From: a virus
Direction: 5' to 3' (one strand)
DNA length: 20,263 bases
IMG/VR virus record: IMGVR_UViG_3300035698_016605
Span: 1-20,263 of that record
In this document: one piece after another, positions 8,281 to 14,397 of the stretch
Numbering within the stretch: position 1 is the stretch's first letter
Layout of the letters: each line of letters starts with the position of its first letter
Position numbers and translations under genes: made by a program
Notes under the pieces: model-generated
The model's database searches: none
Told to the model about the DNA's origin: nothing
What the model saw: only the letters and a program-made list of their open reading frames with translations

Positions 8281-8298
8281 TAAACATTAAAATGTTTA
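8281..8298 (+). terminator. Weak AT-rich hairpin after the terminase
   Basis: Inverted repeat TAAACATT (8281-8288) and AATGTTTA (8291-8298), followed by AAATTTTT, placed just after the terminase stop. The stem contains only one G-C pair, so termination is likely weak. Confidence 0.3.
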
Positions 8299-8326
8299 AA
8301 ATTTTTAACAATTCATAAAAATTTGA

Positions 8327-8336
8327 TAAATATTTA
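8327..8336 (+). promoter_or_regulatory. Late-promoter motif, Ig/PKD protein gene
   Basis: Exact TAAATATTTA in the context GATAAATATTTAAAAAGG, 25 bases before the ATG at 8362. A strong AAGGAG ribosome binding site lies between the two. Confidence 0.7.
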
Positions 8337-8361
8337 AAAAGGACTTTAAGGAGAATATAAT

Positions 8362-9621
8362 ATGCCACATGTAGCAACATCTGATTTAACACTTAGTTTT
8401 GGTCAAACTTCAGGATCAAACTTGTATCCCAATCCATTATCACTAGATATATCAGCAACAAATAATATAACTGATGTATCTCTTTCATCTATTGCTATCG
8501 GTTTAGACGGCGTTCTTATTGGAACAGAAACAACAGGTGATGGTTTAATTCTTAGCGGAACAGACTATTTTTGGAATTCATATGATATAACCGATACCAC
8601 TTCATATGTTTTTGATGTTTCTTGTAGGGTACAAAACGATGAAAGTACTGTCTATGTTGGGGCAGCTAGTTCTATGTCTTTTGCCCTAGTAAGTCCATCT
8701 GTAGATTTTTCAATTACCCCCAACTCTTTAAGTGGTTTAGGTGCATGTTCGAGAACTTATGTAATATCTGCACTATCGGGGAGTTTTGATTTATCTTTAT
8801 CAGCAACTGATTGGTCTATTTCTGATGTTGAAACTTTAAATGTGAGTACACTACCAGTAGTATATGACGGAACAGTAACAACTGATGTAATTAAAGTAAG
8901 CGGATATGACATTTATGGGAACTATACAGCAGCTACCAAAAATCATGTTACTCAGGCCGTTAGTGCTTATGTAACTCCTGTATCTTCATTCTTTAATTTA
9001 ATAGATGATACTCCTGCAATTTCAGTAAACATTGCAGTGGAAAACACAACTGATATGACTATATCAAGTTATGATTACTCATTTGATGGAACTTTTGATG
9101 CACTATCTGCATATGTAATGAGTCCAGGTGATGTTCATAATATATCTTCTGATGCTACTGCTGCTGGTACATATAACGTTAGTGTCACAGCTTGGCGCAG
9201 TGGTTATAATGAATACTCCACAGCTTCAGGACAGGCTATAACATATACGCCAGTTGCCCCAACAGCCTCATTAAGCTGTAATGTTCTATCAGGTGATGAA
9301 CCATTTGATGCTACATTTATTGTTGCTGCAACAGCTGGAACATGGACTGTGATGGATTCAGCCACAGATTGGGACTTTGGCGATGGAGTCTTAAGTGCAG
9401 ATGCGGGATTATCAGTATCACACACATATACTCCAGACACCACGGCAGACTCATGGACAATTAGTGTATCAGTCTTTGATCAGTTTGATAACGTTTCTAA
9501 TGTGCCTACTTGGACTATTGGGGACACGTGGAACGAAGCAGATCGTGAAGCCGAAGGAATTCGTAAATTCCTTTTGGGATATGGTAAAGGCGATAAAGGC
9601 GTTCCTCTAAGTGAACTATAA
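8362..9621 (+). CDS. Ig/PKD-repeat virion protein (419 aa)
   Basis: A Ser/Thr-rich, Lys-poor protein made of about four beta-sandwich-like repeats: roughly 7-110, 111-200, 201-296 and 297-387. The last is a recognisable PKD domain (WDFGDG 337-342, VSHTYT 352-357). A charged tail follows (TWNEADREAEGIRKFLLGYGKGDKG). Proteins of this build usually decorate phage capsids or tails and make weak contacts with cell-surface sugars, as T4 Hoc does; here that is inference. There is no signal peptide. The start has AAGGAGAATATAAT before the ATG. It sits between terminase and tail tube, where T4 has the sheath gene, and its PKD domain resembles the one inside the sheath. A GAAA-loop terminator follows. 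Confidence 0.75.
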   Translation: MPHVATSDLTLSFGQTSGSNLYPNPLSLDISATNNITDVSLSSIAIGLDGVLIGTETTGDGLILSGTDYFWNSYDITDTTSYVFDVSCRVQNDESTVYVGAASSMSFALVSPSVDFSITPNSLSGLGACSRTYVISALSGSFDLSLSATDWSISDVETLNVSTLPVVYDGTVTTDVIKVSGYDIYGNYTAATKNHVTQAVSAYVTPVSSFFNLIDDTPAISVNIAVENTTDMTISSYDYSFDGTFDALSAYVMSPGDVHNISSDATAAGTYNVSVTAWRSGYNEYSTASGQAITYTPVAPTASLSCNVLSGDEPFDATFIVAATAGTWTVMDSATDWDFGDGVLSADAGLSVSHTYTPDTTADSWTISVSVFDQFDNVSNVPTWTIGDTWNEADREAEGIRKFLLGYGKGDKGVPLSEL

Positions 9622-9647
9622 TTCTTTAAAAGAATATTAAAAAGGTT

Positions 9648-9672
9648 AAGGCCACTGAAAAGTGGCCTTTTT
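9648..9672 (+). terminator. Rho-independent terminator with GAAA loop
   Basis: Stem AAGGCCACT (9648-9656), loop GAAA, stem AGTGGCCTT (9661-9669), then a T-run. It is a GC-rich stem with a stable GNRA tetraloop, 26 bases after the Ig/PKD gene stop, and the most convincing terminator in the window. Confidence 0.92.
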
Positions 9673-9688
9673 CTTTTTCTGTTTAGAT

Positions 9689-9698
9689 TAAATATTTA
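9689..9698 (+). promoter_or_regulatory. Late-promoter motif, tail tube gene
   Basis: Exact TAAATATTTA followed by AAAAGG, 15 bases before the ATG at 9713. It stands just after the terminator, so the tube gene restarts transcription on its own. Confidence 0.7.
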
Positions 9699-9712
9699 AA
9701 AAGGATATTATT

Positions 9713-10348
9713 ATGGTCCTATCAAGAAGTGCTGAACTAGTTCAACAATCATTATTTAATAAAGCTTTAAAAGACAAGTTTTTACTTGTTTTAAATCTCC
9801 CAAAATGCCTTAAAGATTTACAAATAAATCGTTTAAGAGAAAGTGGGCTTATTAACCTAGATCAATTACAGTTTTCTATATTTAGTGCTCCTTCTCCAAC
9901 TATTACAATTAACCAGGTTCCATTAAACCAACAAGGTCAGGTCTATAATGTTACCTCCCAGAAGAGAGAAGCTTATACACCAATGAATGTCAACTTTACG
10001 ATAGATAATATGTATGGAAATTATTATGTTATATGGAAGTGGTTAGAGTATATTAATGATCCAAAGAACAGTGGAATGAATCCTTATTTTAAAGTACCTA
10101 GAACGGACACAAAAGTTGATACATACTTGGATTACCAAACAAATATAACAGTTTTTACCTTAGATGAATATCATAAGAAAGTTGCTAAATGGGATTATAC
10201 TAATTGCTTTCCAACTATGTTAACAGACATAAGCTATAATTATCGGATGCCTGATGAGGCTGAATGTTCATTTCAATTTATCTATTCACAATTATTTTTT
10301 GAACTATTAGACGATCCAAATACAACCTGTCCAATTTGTGAGGTTTAA
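9713..10348 (+). CDS. Tail tube protein, gp19-like (211 aa)
   Basis: This is the structural subunit that polymerises into the inner tail tube through which DNA passes. The sequence follows the T4-type tube pattern: an N-terminal helix with KFLLVLNLP, a beta section with SAPSPTITINQVPLNQQGQVYNV-type loop residues, then YTPMNVNFTID, a WKWLEYIND helix and closing strands ending in FQFIYSQLFFELL. It is longer than T4 gp19 (163 residues). AGGA precedes the ATG at the usual distance. It forms a single-gene unit: terminator and late promoter upstream, bidirectional terminator downstream. Confidence 0.88.
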   Translation: MVLSRSAELVQQSLFNKALKDKFLLVLNLPKCLKDLQINRLRESGLINLDQLQFSIFSAPSPTITINQVPLNQQGQVYNVTSQKREAYTPMNVNFTIDNMYGNYYVIWKWLEYINDPKNSGMNPYFKVPRTDTKVDTYLDYQTNITVFTLDEYHKKVAKWDYTNCFPTMLTDISYNYRMPDEAECSFQFIYSQLFFELLDDPNTTCPICEV

Positions 10349-10352
10349 AAAA

Positions 10353-10380
10353 AAAGAGCTACAATTTCTTGTAGCTCTTT
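10353..10380. terminator. Bidirectional terminator between convergent genes
   Basis: Perfect 12-bp stem AAAGAGCTACAA (10353-10364) and TTGTAGCTCTTT (10369-10380), loop TTTC. It stands between the tail tube (+) and the acidic protein (-). In the minus-strand transcript the loop reads GAAA and the stem is followed by a long U-run, so it is best formed for the minus strand. Confidence 0.88.
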
Positions 10381-10399
10381 AAAATCTTTTTGTTTTATA

Positions 10400-11188
10400 T
10401 TACATTAAATTACCAGTTTTCAAAGCAGCCTTGTTTGACTTCCCTTGTAGTTTCTTGTAGGAAGCTCCAAGTTTCTTGGGAGGCGTTATATGCTGTTTAT
10501 TAATCTTAGCAGTACCACCAGTTTTTGATAAAGCAGCCTTATTGGACTTCCCTTGTAACTTTTTCCATTTACTTCCAGCAAGCTTAGGCGTGGGGTTGCT
10601 AACGGCTTCACCAACAGGTCCTTGATCTTCGGGGTTAACTTCAAGGTCTTCAACGTCACTCTCAAGCCCTTCTTCACCTTCTTCACCTTCTTCACCCTCT
10701 TCGTCACCACGTATATCAGCAACGATTTCAGCTAGACGATCAGCTATTTCCTGAAGAGCATCAGCAACATCAACTTCTTCATCGTCCTCTTCCCCGTCCA
10801 TATCTCCAGTGTCTTCTACAGGCGGAATGTCAACATCGTCTTTGTCCATACTCTGAAGAGCGGCGTCTGGATCGGTTTCAATACCTTCTTCTTCATTTAT
10901 AATAGAAGCCTTTGCCGAATTAAATAACTGATCAAATTTAGATTCATTAGCCATACCGTTTTTCTCCTTTATACCCTTCGATTCTTTTTGTAATTTTTCT
11001 TTTCCAGTACTGATTGTTGCATCAACTTCATCTGGTTTATTTAGTTTAACATTTTTCATTGCATCTTGAGAAGTTTCCGGTTTTCCAGTTTTTTCTAGCT
11101 CAGAAGGTTTTTCATTCTTTTCCGTAAAAATTTGTTTCTCATAAATTTCTGAAATATCAAATGCTTCATCTATAATTTTGTTTTCCAT
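10400..11188 (-). CDS. Acidic protein with C-terminal repeats, prohead-core-like (262 aa)
   Basis: Not a firm family match. The N-terminus MENKIIDEAFDISEIYE holds I-x-E sites at 6-8 and 12-14, compatible with prohead-protease processing. Residues about 97-190 are extremely acidic, with an E-E-G microrepeat at 163-174. The C-terminus turns basic and carries two copies of a 20-residue repeat (205-224 and 241-259) sharing KKLQGKSNKAAL. An acidic body with a short N-terminal (L/I)xE peptide recalls T4 prohead-core and internal proteins, which fill the procapsid and are cut during maturation. The start has AAAAAGGAACAAAACT before the ATG and a late-promoter motif 16 bases upstream. The neighbouring acidic gene at 11217 is probably functionally related. 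Confidence 0.7.
   Translation of the reverse strand: MENKIIDEAFDISEIYEKQIFTEKNEKPSELEKTGKPETSQDAMKNVKLNKPDEVDATISTGKEKLQKESKGIKEKNGMANESKFDQLFNSAKASIINEEEGIETDPDAALQSMDKDDVDIPPVEDTGDMDGEEDDEEVDVADALQEIADRLAEIVADIRGDEEGEEGEEGEEGLESDVEDLEVNPEDQGPVGEAVSNPTPKLAGSKWKKLQGKSNKAALSKTGGTAKINKQHITPPKKLGASYKKLQGKSNKAALKTGNLM
10668..10694 (-). repeat. 9-bp microrepeat coding E-E-G
   Basis: Three perfect tandem copies of CCTTCTTCA (plus-strand reading), followed by a degenerate fourth. They code the Glu-Glu-Gly run of the acidic protein. Such repeats can expand or contract by slippage. Confidence 0.85.
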
Positions 11189-11203
11189 AGTTTTGTTCCT
11201 TTT

Positions 11204-11213
11204 TAAATATTTA
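11204..11213 (-). promoter_or_regulatory. Late-promoter motif, acidic repeat protein gene
   Basis: Exact TAAATATTTA, read on the minus strand as GGTAAATATTTAAAAAGGA, 15 bases before the ATG at 11188. The A-run merges with the AGGA ribosome binding site. Confidence 0.65.
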
Positions 11214-11216
11214 CCT

Positions 11217-11915
11217 TTAAATGCACATTTCTGTTAGATATATTTCTGTTCCTAAAGGTTTGACGGATTCATCTAGTTTATCGTCTTTAGCTTCGTCTGC
11301 ATCATCCTTTTCGTCCTGAGAATCTTCTTTTTCTTTCTTTTCATCTTTCTCATCCGATTCTTTCTTTGCTTCAGAAGGCTTATCCGGTTCTTTTTCTTTA
11401 GGCCCTTTATCTCTAGAAGTATCAGGTTTAGTACCCTTTCCTTTTCGCGGTTTTAAATCTTCAATTGTTTGAGTTAAGTTTTGAATTTCCATATTAACTG
11501 CGTCTAGTTGACTAATGGCTGAATCCCGGTTCGGTACATCGCCTGACTTTGTAGCATCAAAAATTGTTTTTTCTAGCTGCTTTTTTTCTTTTTCACTTAT
11601 GGTAAGTATTTCCATGGCAGTTTGAAGAGCAAATTTTTGTTTAATTTGGTCTTTCTTTTGATCTATGCTAGATAGAGTTTTATCAATTTCCTGCATATCT
11701 AAATCTGGTAAAGTATTTGAAATATCTTCTGGATTTATACCATCGCTCCCTGCCAAGGGGTTTTCCAGAGTTTCGGGTATGTCACGAGCCAATGCATCCG
11801 AGTCTAATCCTGCTGGGCGACCAAGAATTTCCTCGTCCGGATCGTACTGATCTTCATTATCATCCCTATCCGAAGAATCTTCCATTAACTGACGACACAT
11901 TTTATCAAATTTCAT
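11217..11915 (-). CDS. Highly charged acidic protein, prohead-core-like (232 aa)
   Basis: Not recognised by family. From the chosen start the N-terminus is MKFDKMCRQLMED, with L-x-E at 10-12, the same pattern as in the other putative head-targeted proteins. An acidic stretch follows, then a helical segment (about 75-150) with heptad-like spacing that may be coiled coil, then a mixed K/E/D low-complexity region (about 155-215). An in-frame ATG four codons upstream is unlikely to be the start: the sequence ATGGAGAATATT places a GGAG ribosome binding site exactly there, seven bases before the ATG at 11915. A late-promoter motif lies just upstream. With the adjacent acidic gene it may supply the scaffold or core of the prohead. 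Confidence 0.7.
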   Translation of the reverse strand: MKFDKMCRQLMEDSSDRDDNEDQYDPDEEILGRPAGLDSDALARDIPETLENPLAGSDGINPEDISNTLPDLDMQEIDKTLSSIDQKKDQIKQKFALQTAMEILTISEKEKKQLEKTIFDATKSGDVPNRDSAISQLDAVNMEIQNLTQTIEDLKPRKGKGTKPDTSRDKGPKEKEPDKPSEAKKESDEKDEKKEKEDSQDEKDDADEAKDDKLDESVKPLGTEIYLTEMCI

Positions 11916-11939
11916 AATATTCTCCATATAACATCTTTT

Positions 11940-11949
11940 TAAATATTTA
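11940..11949 (-). promoter_or_regulatory. Late-promoter motif, second acidic protein gene
   Basis: Exact TAAATATTTA, minus-strand context GGTAAATATTTAAAAAGA, nearly identical to the copy at 11204. It lies 24 bases before the start at 11915. Confidence 0.65.
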
Positions 11950-11969
11950 CCTTTTTTTATTGAGATATC

Positions 11970-12302
11970 TCAAATTTTATCACATAATATAAAATATTTA
12001 ATATCCGATATTCTAATAAATACAGGATTATCAATTAATACCTGGGGTATATCTTCTTCCGTCTTAGTTGAAATAGCTATCATTTTCATCCAACCTTCCC
12101 CGTAAGCATAATATGTATTTAATACTTTAAAACTACTCCAGTCATTAACTTCCTTATCTTGCCATATTATATTAATATCAATATCTTTTAATTCATTGAT
12201 TATATTATAATTAAACCGTTGACTTGGGTTAAATGGCTTTTTGTAACCTTGATTGTAATTATTGGGTCGATAACCATCATTTTGATAATTGTTATTATTC
12301 AT
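11970..12302 (-). CDS. Small protein with Asn-rich N-terminus (110 aa)
   Basis: Not recognised. Residues 1-32 are low-complexity, rich in Asn, Tyr, Gly and Gln, and probably disordered. Residues about 33-110 look like a compact alpha/beta domain (INIIWQDKEVNDWSSF, then WMKMIAIST and a final FIRISDIKYFILCD). The start has AAAGGA at the usual spacing, overlapping the end of the upstream transglycosylase gene, so the two form an operon. It ends with TGA; no hairpin was seen before the next late-promoter motif. Confidence 0.7.
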   Translation of the reverse strand: MNNNNYQNDGYRPNNYNQGYKKPFNPSQRFNYNIINELKDIDINIIWQDKEVNDWSSFKVLNTYYAYGEGWMKMIAISTKTEEDIPQVLIDNPVFIRISDIKYFILCDKI

Positions 12303-12314
12303 AAAAAATCCTTT

Positions 12315-12872
12315 TTAATCTTCCATTAAGTTTTGAAATCTAATACCATAATCTATAGCTCTTGGAGATGTATTTTTATATCCCTTTGGACCCCCATTCC
12401 ATATCATACCTATTTGTTTAAAACTAAAATTTTTGTTTTTTGTATAATGTTGTAAGTACTTTTTACACATGTCAGTTGCTTTGGCCAAGTCATGAGCATC
12501 TTCATGTGTATAATTAGTGTGATATACTCGATTTACATCAGCAACAATTCCATTATGCATTTGTAATGGACCATATGCAGTATATATACCAGTTTTTGCG
12601 TTTCTATCACCAAAGTATTTTCCATTAATCTTCCTTGCTGTAGAGGACTCTAAAGCTTCTATAGCCCAAACAACTTTATTCCAATCAATATTTTCTATTA
12701 TTTTAGATTGAACAGTGTTTGGGGGTGTTCTGTGAGTAGGTGCCCCGTATGAAGAAAGACCTGATAAACCAATTAATCCAGCAGCAGCGACATTTTGAAC
12801 AGTAGATTTAATATCCTCTTTAATTAGGACACATTCAATGGATTTGTAAAAAACTTTATTAAATTTATTCAT
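12315..12872 (-). CDS. Lysozyme-like lytic transglycosylase, possibly head-packaged (185 aa)
   Basis: Residues about 63-180 have the SLT/lysozyme pattern: the likely catalytic glutamate E75 in ALESS, then YGPLQM (100-105), which matches the conserved G-x-x-Q motif, and WNGGP (158-162), the usual N-x-G-P motif. Such enzymes cut the glycan strands of peptidoglycan. The N-terminus MNKFNKVFYKSIECVLIKED resembles the shared head-targeting pattern, with a clear I-x-E only at 17-19 and S-I-E earlier, so that link is weaker. Residues about 26-42 are Ala/Gly/Leu-rich and hydrophobic. If packed in the head it would act at entry; otherwise it could be a lysis enzyme. No Shine-Dalgarno precedes it; its ATG overlaps the TGA of the 33-aa gene, implying coupling. 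Confidence 0.78.
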   Translation of the reverse strand: MNKFNKVFYKSIECVLIKEDIKSTVQNVAAAGLIGLSGLSSYGAPTHRTPPNTVQSKIIENIDWNKVVWAIEALESSTARKINGKYFGDRNAKTGIYTAYGPLQMHNGIVADVNRVYHTNYTHEDAHDLAKATDMCKKYLQHYTKNKNFSFKQIGMIWNGGPKGYKNTSPRAIDYGIRFQNLMED

Positions 12873-12970
12873 TTGTTAAATATTTTTGTTATACTATTAT
12901 AAAGTTTACGTATTTTTGATATTCTCTTTCTAGGTCTATGAACATAAACTATTCGAGAATATTCACTCAT
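12869..12970 (-). CDS. 33-aa basic protein, coupled to the transglycosylase
   Basis: A short frame starting MSEYSRIVYVHRPRKR and ending ITKIFNK, strongly basic, function unknown. Support comes from arrangement: its TGA overlaps the transglycosylase start as ATGA, the transglycosylase has no ribosome binding site of its own, and the late-promoter motif lies two bases before this ATG, with TGA and TAA in frame just upstream. It may act as a leader peptide that loads ribosomes for the downstream gene. With no Shine-Dalgarno, translation would have to be leaderless. Confidence 0.5.
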   Translation of the reverse strand: MSEYSRIVYVHRPRKRISKIRKLYNSITKIFNK

Positions 12971-12972
12971 TT

Positions 12973-12982
12973 TAAATATTTA
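12973..12982 (-). promoter_or_regulatory. Late-promoter motif of the transglycosylase operon
   Basis: Exact TAAATATTTA, minus-strand context GATAAATATTTAAAATG, ending two bases before the ATG of the 33-aa gene. A 9/10 copy at 12877-12886, just before the transglycosylase start, may be a second weaker site. Confidence 0.6.
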
Positions 12983-12996
12983 TCATTTTGATACGC

Positions 12997-13006
12997 TAAA
13001 TACTTA
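12997..13006 (+). promoter_or_regulatory. Variant late-promoter motif TAAATACTTA
   Basis: Nine of ten bases match the motif, followed by AAAGGAG and the ATG at 13021. It is divergent from the minus-strand copy at 12973, with 14 bases between them. Confidence 0.5.
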
Positions 13007-13020
13007 AAAGGAGAATAATT

Positions 13021-13233
13021 ATGAGTTTAATACATGTTGATGAAACAGTTGAAAATCGCCCAATACCTTGTAGTTTTTGTGGAGCAACAGCAATGGGCAG
13101 AGAATGTGAAAATTATGATAGGTTTACAGGGGATATTGTAACGGAATGTACTTGGTCATGTGGACGTTGTGGACGAGTCTTTAAACGGGGTGTGGTTTCC
13201 ATTAAAAAGAGTTCAGAAAAACCTAATGAATAA
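13021..13233 (+). CDS. Small zinc-ribbon protein (70 aa)
   Basis: Two cysteine pairs, C17-x2-C20 (PCSFCGA) and C47-x2-C50 (SCGRCGRVF), with further Cys at 29 and 43, define a small zinc ribbon of unknown role. The C-terminal tail is Lys/Ser-rich. GGAG precedes the ATG at the usual distance. The last codons overlap the start of the next gene (ATG at 13226), so the two are translationally coupled. Confidence 0.75.
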   Translation: MSLIHVDETVENRPIPCSFCGATAMGRECENYDRFTGDIVTECTWSCGRCGRVFKRGVVSIKKSSEKPNE

Positions 13234-13642
13234 ATTCTCTAAATTGTTTGAAACAAAACTAGGTGGTTGGGCAAATAAAACTGCTGGTACTCAAGTTACA
13301 GGAACTAAAACTGCTACTAACCAAACAGGCTCAAAACCACCTCGCAATCAAGTGAAAATTGCTCCAACCCCTGACCTTAATGCTTTAATTAATTCTGTTG
13401 AGGATGATATAACAAAAGCACCTAAAATTCTTCCATTTCCTTTAGATACCATTACAGATGAGTTGATATATGCTTATGGAAGATTACAAGGAGTTGAAAG
13501 TTTACTAACTCAATGTCTTGAAAATAATGAAATGTTTATTGCTCAAAGAAAAGAACTAATACAAAGCTTAAAACAAAAAGCCACTAAAGCCCGATTACTG
13601 GTTGATGAAATTTATCAGAAATTAGGTAAACTTACCCTTTAA
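13226..13642 (+). CDS. 138-aa protein with putative head-targeting N-terminus
   Basis: Not recognised. I chose the ATG at 13226, which overlaps the end of the preceding gene. An in-frame ATG at 13160 would add 22 residues lying wholly inside that gene and has no supporting ribosome binding site. The chosen N-terminus MNKFSKLFETKLGG matches the shared pattern, with L-x-E at 7-9. A Thr/Asn/Gly/Pro-rich linker (about 15-45) follows, then an acidic patch and a helical C-terminal half (about 70-135) that looks coiled-coil-like. The build suits a small structural or internal virion protein; nothing more can be said. Confidence 0.68.
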   Translation: MNKFSKLFETKLGGWANKTAGTQVTGTKTATNQTGSKPPRNQVKIAPTPDLNALINSVEDDITKAPKILPFPLDTITDELIYAYGRLQGVESLLTQCLENNEMFIAQRKELIQSLKQKATKARLLVDEIYQKLGKLTL

Positions 13643-13681
13643 ATTTGTTAAAATTGTTGTTAACTTTTTGTTATTTTTTGT

Positions 13682-13687
13682 TATAAT
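13682..13687 (+). promoter_or_regulatory. -10-like TATAAT abutting a start codon
   Basis: A perfect TATAAT followed by ACTATT and the ATG at 13694. No good -35 is seen at 16-18 bases. It also reads as a T4-late-like TATAATACTATT. A start at the usual distance would coincide with the ATG, giving a leaderless transcript. Confidence 0.4.
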
Positions 13688-13693
13688 ACTATT

Positions 13694-14200
13694 ATGAAAA
13701 TATTAAATTTTGCCGTTGTTATCCTTGCATCGCTATTTATAACATCATGTATTTCTTCTATTTTGGGACTTGCATTTTATCTACTACATTGGAATTTTTG
13801 GGCTGGATTTACGTTAGCCTTTGCCGTACAAACAGTTGGATATGGTGTATGGTCTAAAATAATTGATAAGAAAAATCTTATTGAATTTCAAAAAATTGAA
13901 CTTCTTCGAAATTATAATCAATCTATTAAATTAACATGTTCTTTTTGTAGGAAAGAATCAGTTGTTCCTATTTCATTAAATAAAGAAAATCGTTTTCAAT
14001 GTCCACACTGTAATGAAAATAATTTAGTAGTTATTCAATATACTGTGGCTCAAGTGTCTATACCAAAAGTAGCAAAAATTGATATTGCAATTCCACCAGA
14101 TATGAAAAATCTTCCAGAAAATATTGATGAAGAAGTTAAGAATTTTTTAGTAGATAACTCAAAAACATTAAAAGAAACTCGAGAAGACAAAACAAAATAA
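13694..14200 (+). CDS. Membrane protein with zinc ribbon (168 aa)
   Basis: Two hydrophobic segments at about 4-28 and 35-53 should anchor the protein in the host inner membrane. The first ends near FITSC, which vaguely recalls a lipobox but lacks the usual L-x-G/A-C, so lipidation is doubtful. A zinc ribbon follows (C78-x2-C81 and C98-x2-C101), then a region ending in an acidic, charged tail. Function unknown; an early host-membrane protein or an accessory lysis factor are both conceivable. No Shine-Dalgarno is present; a TATAAT lies six bases before the ATG. Confidence 0.7.
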   Translation: MKILNFAVVILASLFITSCISSILGLAFYLLHWNFWAGFTLAFAVQTVGYGVWSKIIDKKNLIEFQKIELLRNYNQSIKLTCSFCRKESVVPISLNKENRFQCPHCNENNLVVIQYTVAQVSIPKVAKIDIAIPPDMKNLPENIDEEVKNFLVDNSKTLKETREDKTK

Positions 14201-14208
14201 AGGAAATT

Positions 14209-14397
14209 ATGGACATTATTAAAATTAAAACTAGTAAAATTTTTGACAAAAAAACTTCAAAACCTATTCTCGAAATTGGGCTTAGAGTTGAAATTGAAAA
14301 GCTTTTAAGTCTTAAACAGAGTAATGGTGTTAAGGCTGTTAATGAGATTTTAAGTGGATTAATGAAGCAAATCAAAGCTGAATGTAATTGTGCTTAA
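14209..14397 (+). CDS. Small hypothetical protein (62 aa)
   Basis: Not recognised. It is a Lys/Ile-rich, probably alpha-helical protein ending CNCA. AAAGGAAATT gives a good ribosome binding site, overlapping the preceding stop, so it is in an operon with the membrane protein. Its TAA at 14395-14397 overlaps the stop of the convergent neck gene. No terminator was seen at this junction. Confidence 0.65.
   Translation: MDIIKIKTSKIFDKKTSKPILEIGLRVEIEKLLSLKQSNGVKAVNEILSGLMKQIKAECNCA

Noticed and set aside
8281-8298. Strong intrinsic terminator after the terminase
   Set aside because: The stem is almost entirely A-T; kept only as a weak candidate.
11916-11927. Upstream ATG for the second acidic protein
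   Set aside because: ATGGAG here is the ribosome binding site for the ATG at 11915; no ribosome binding site precedes the upstream ATG.
13160-13225. Upstream ATG that would lengthen the 138-aa protein by 22 residues
   Set aside because: The extension lies entirely within the preceding zinc-ribbon gene. The ATG at 13226 gives the shared N-terminal pattern and a normal stop-start overlap.
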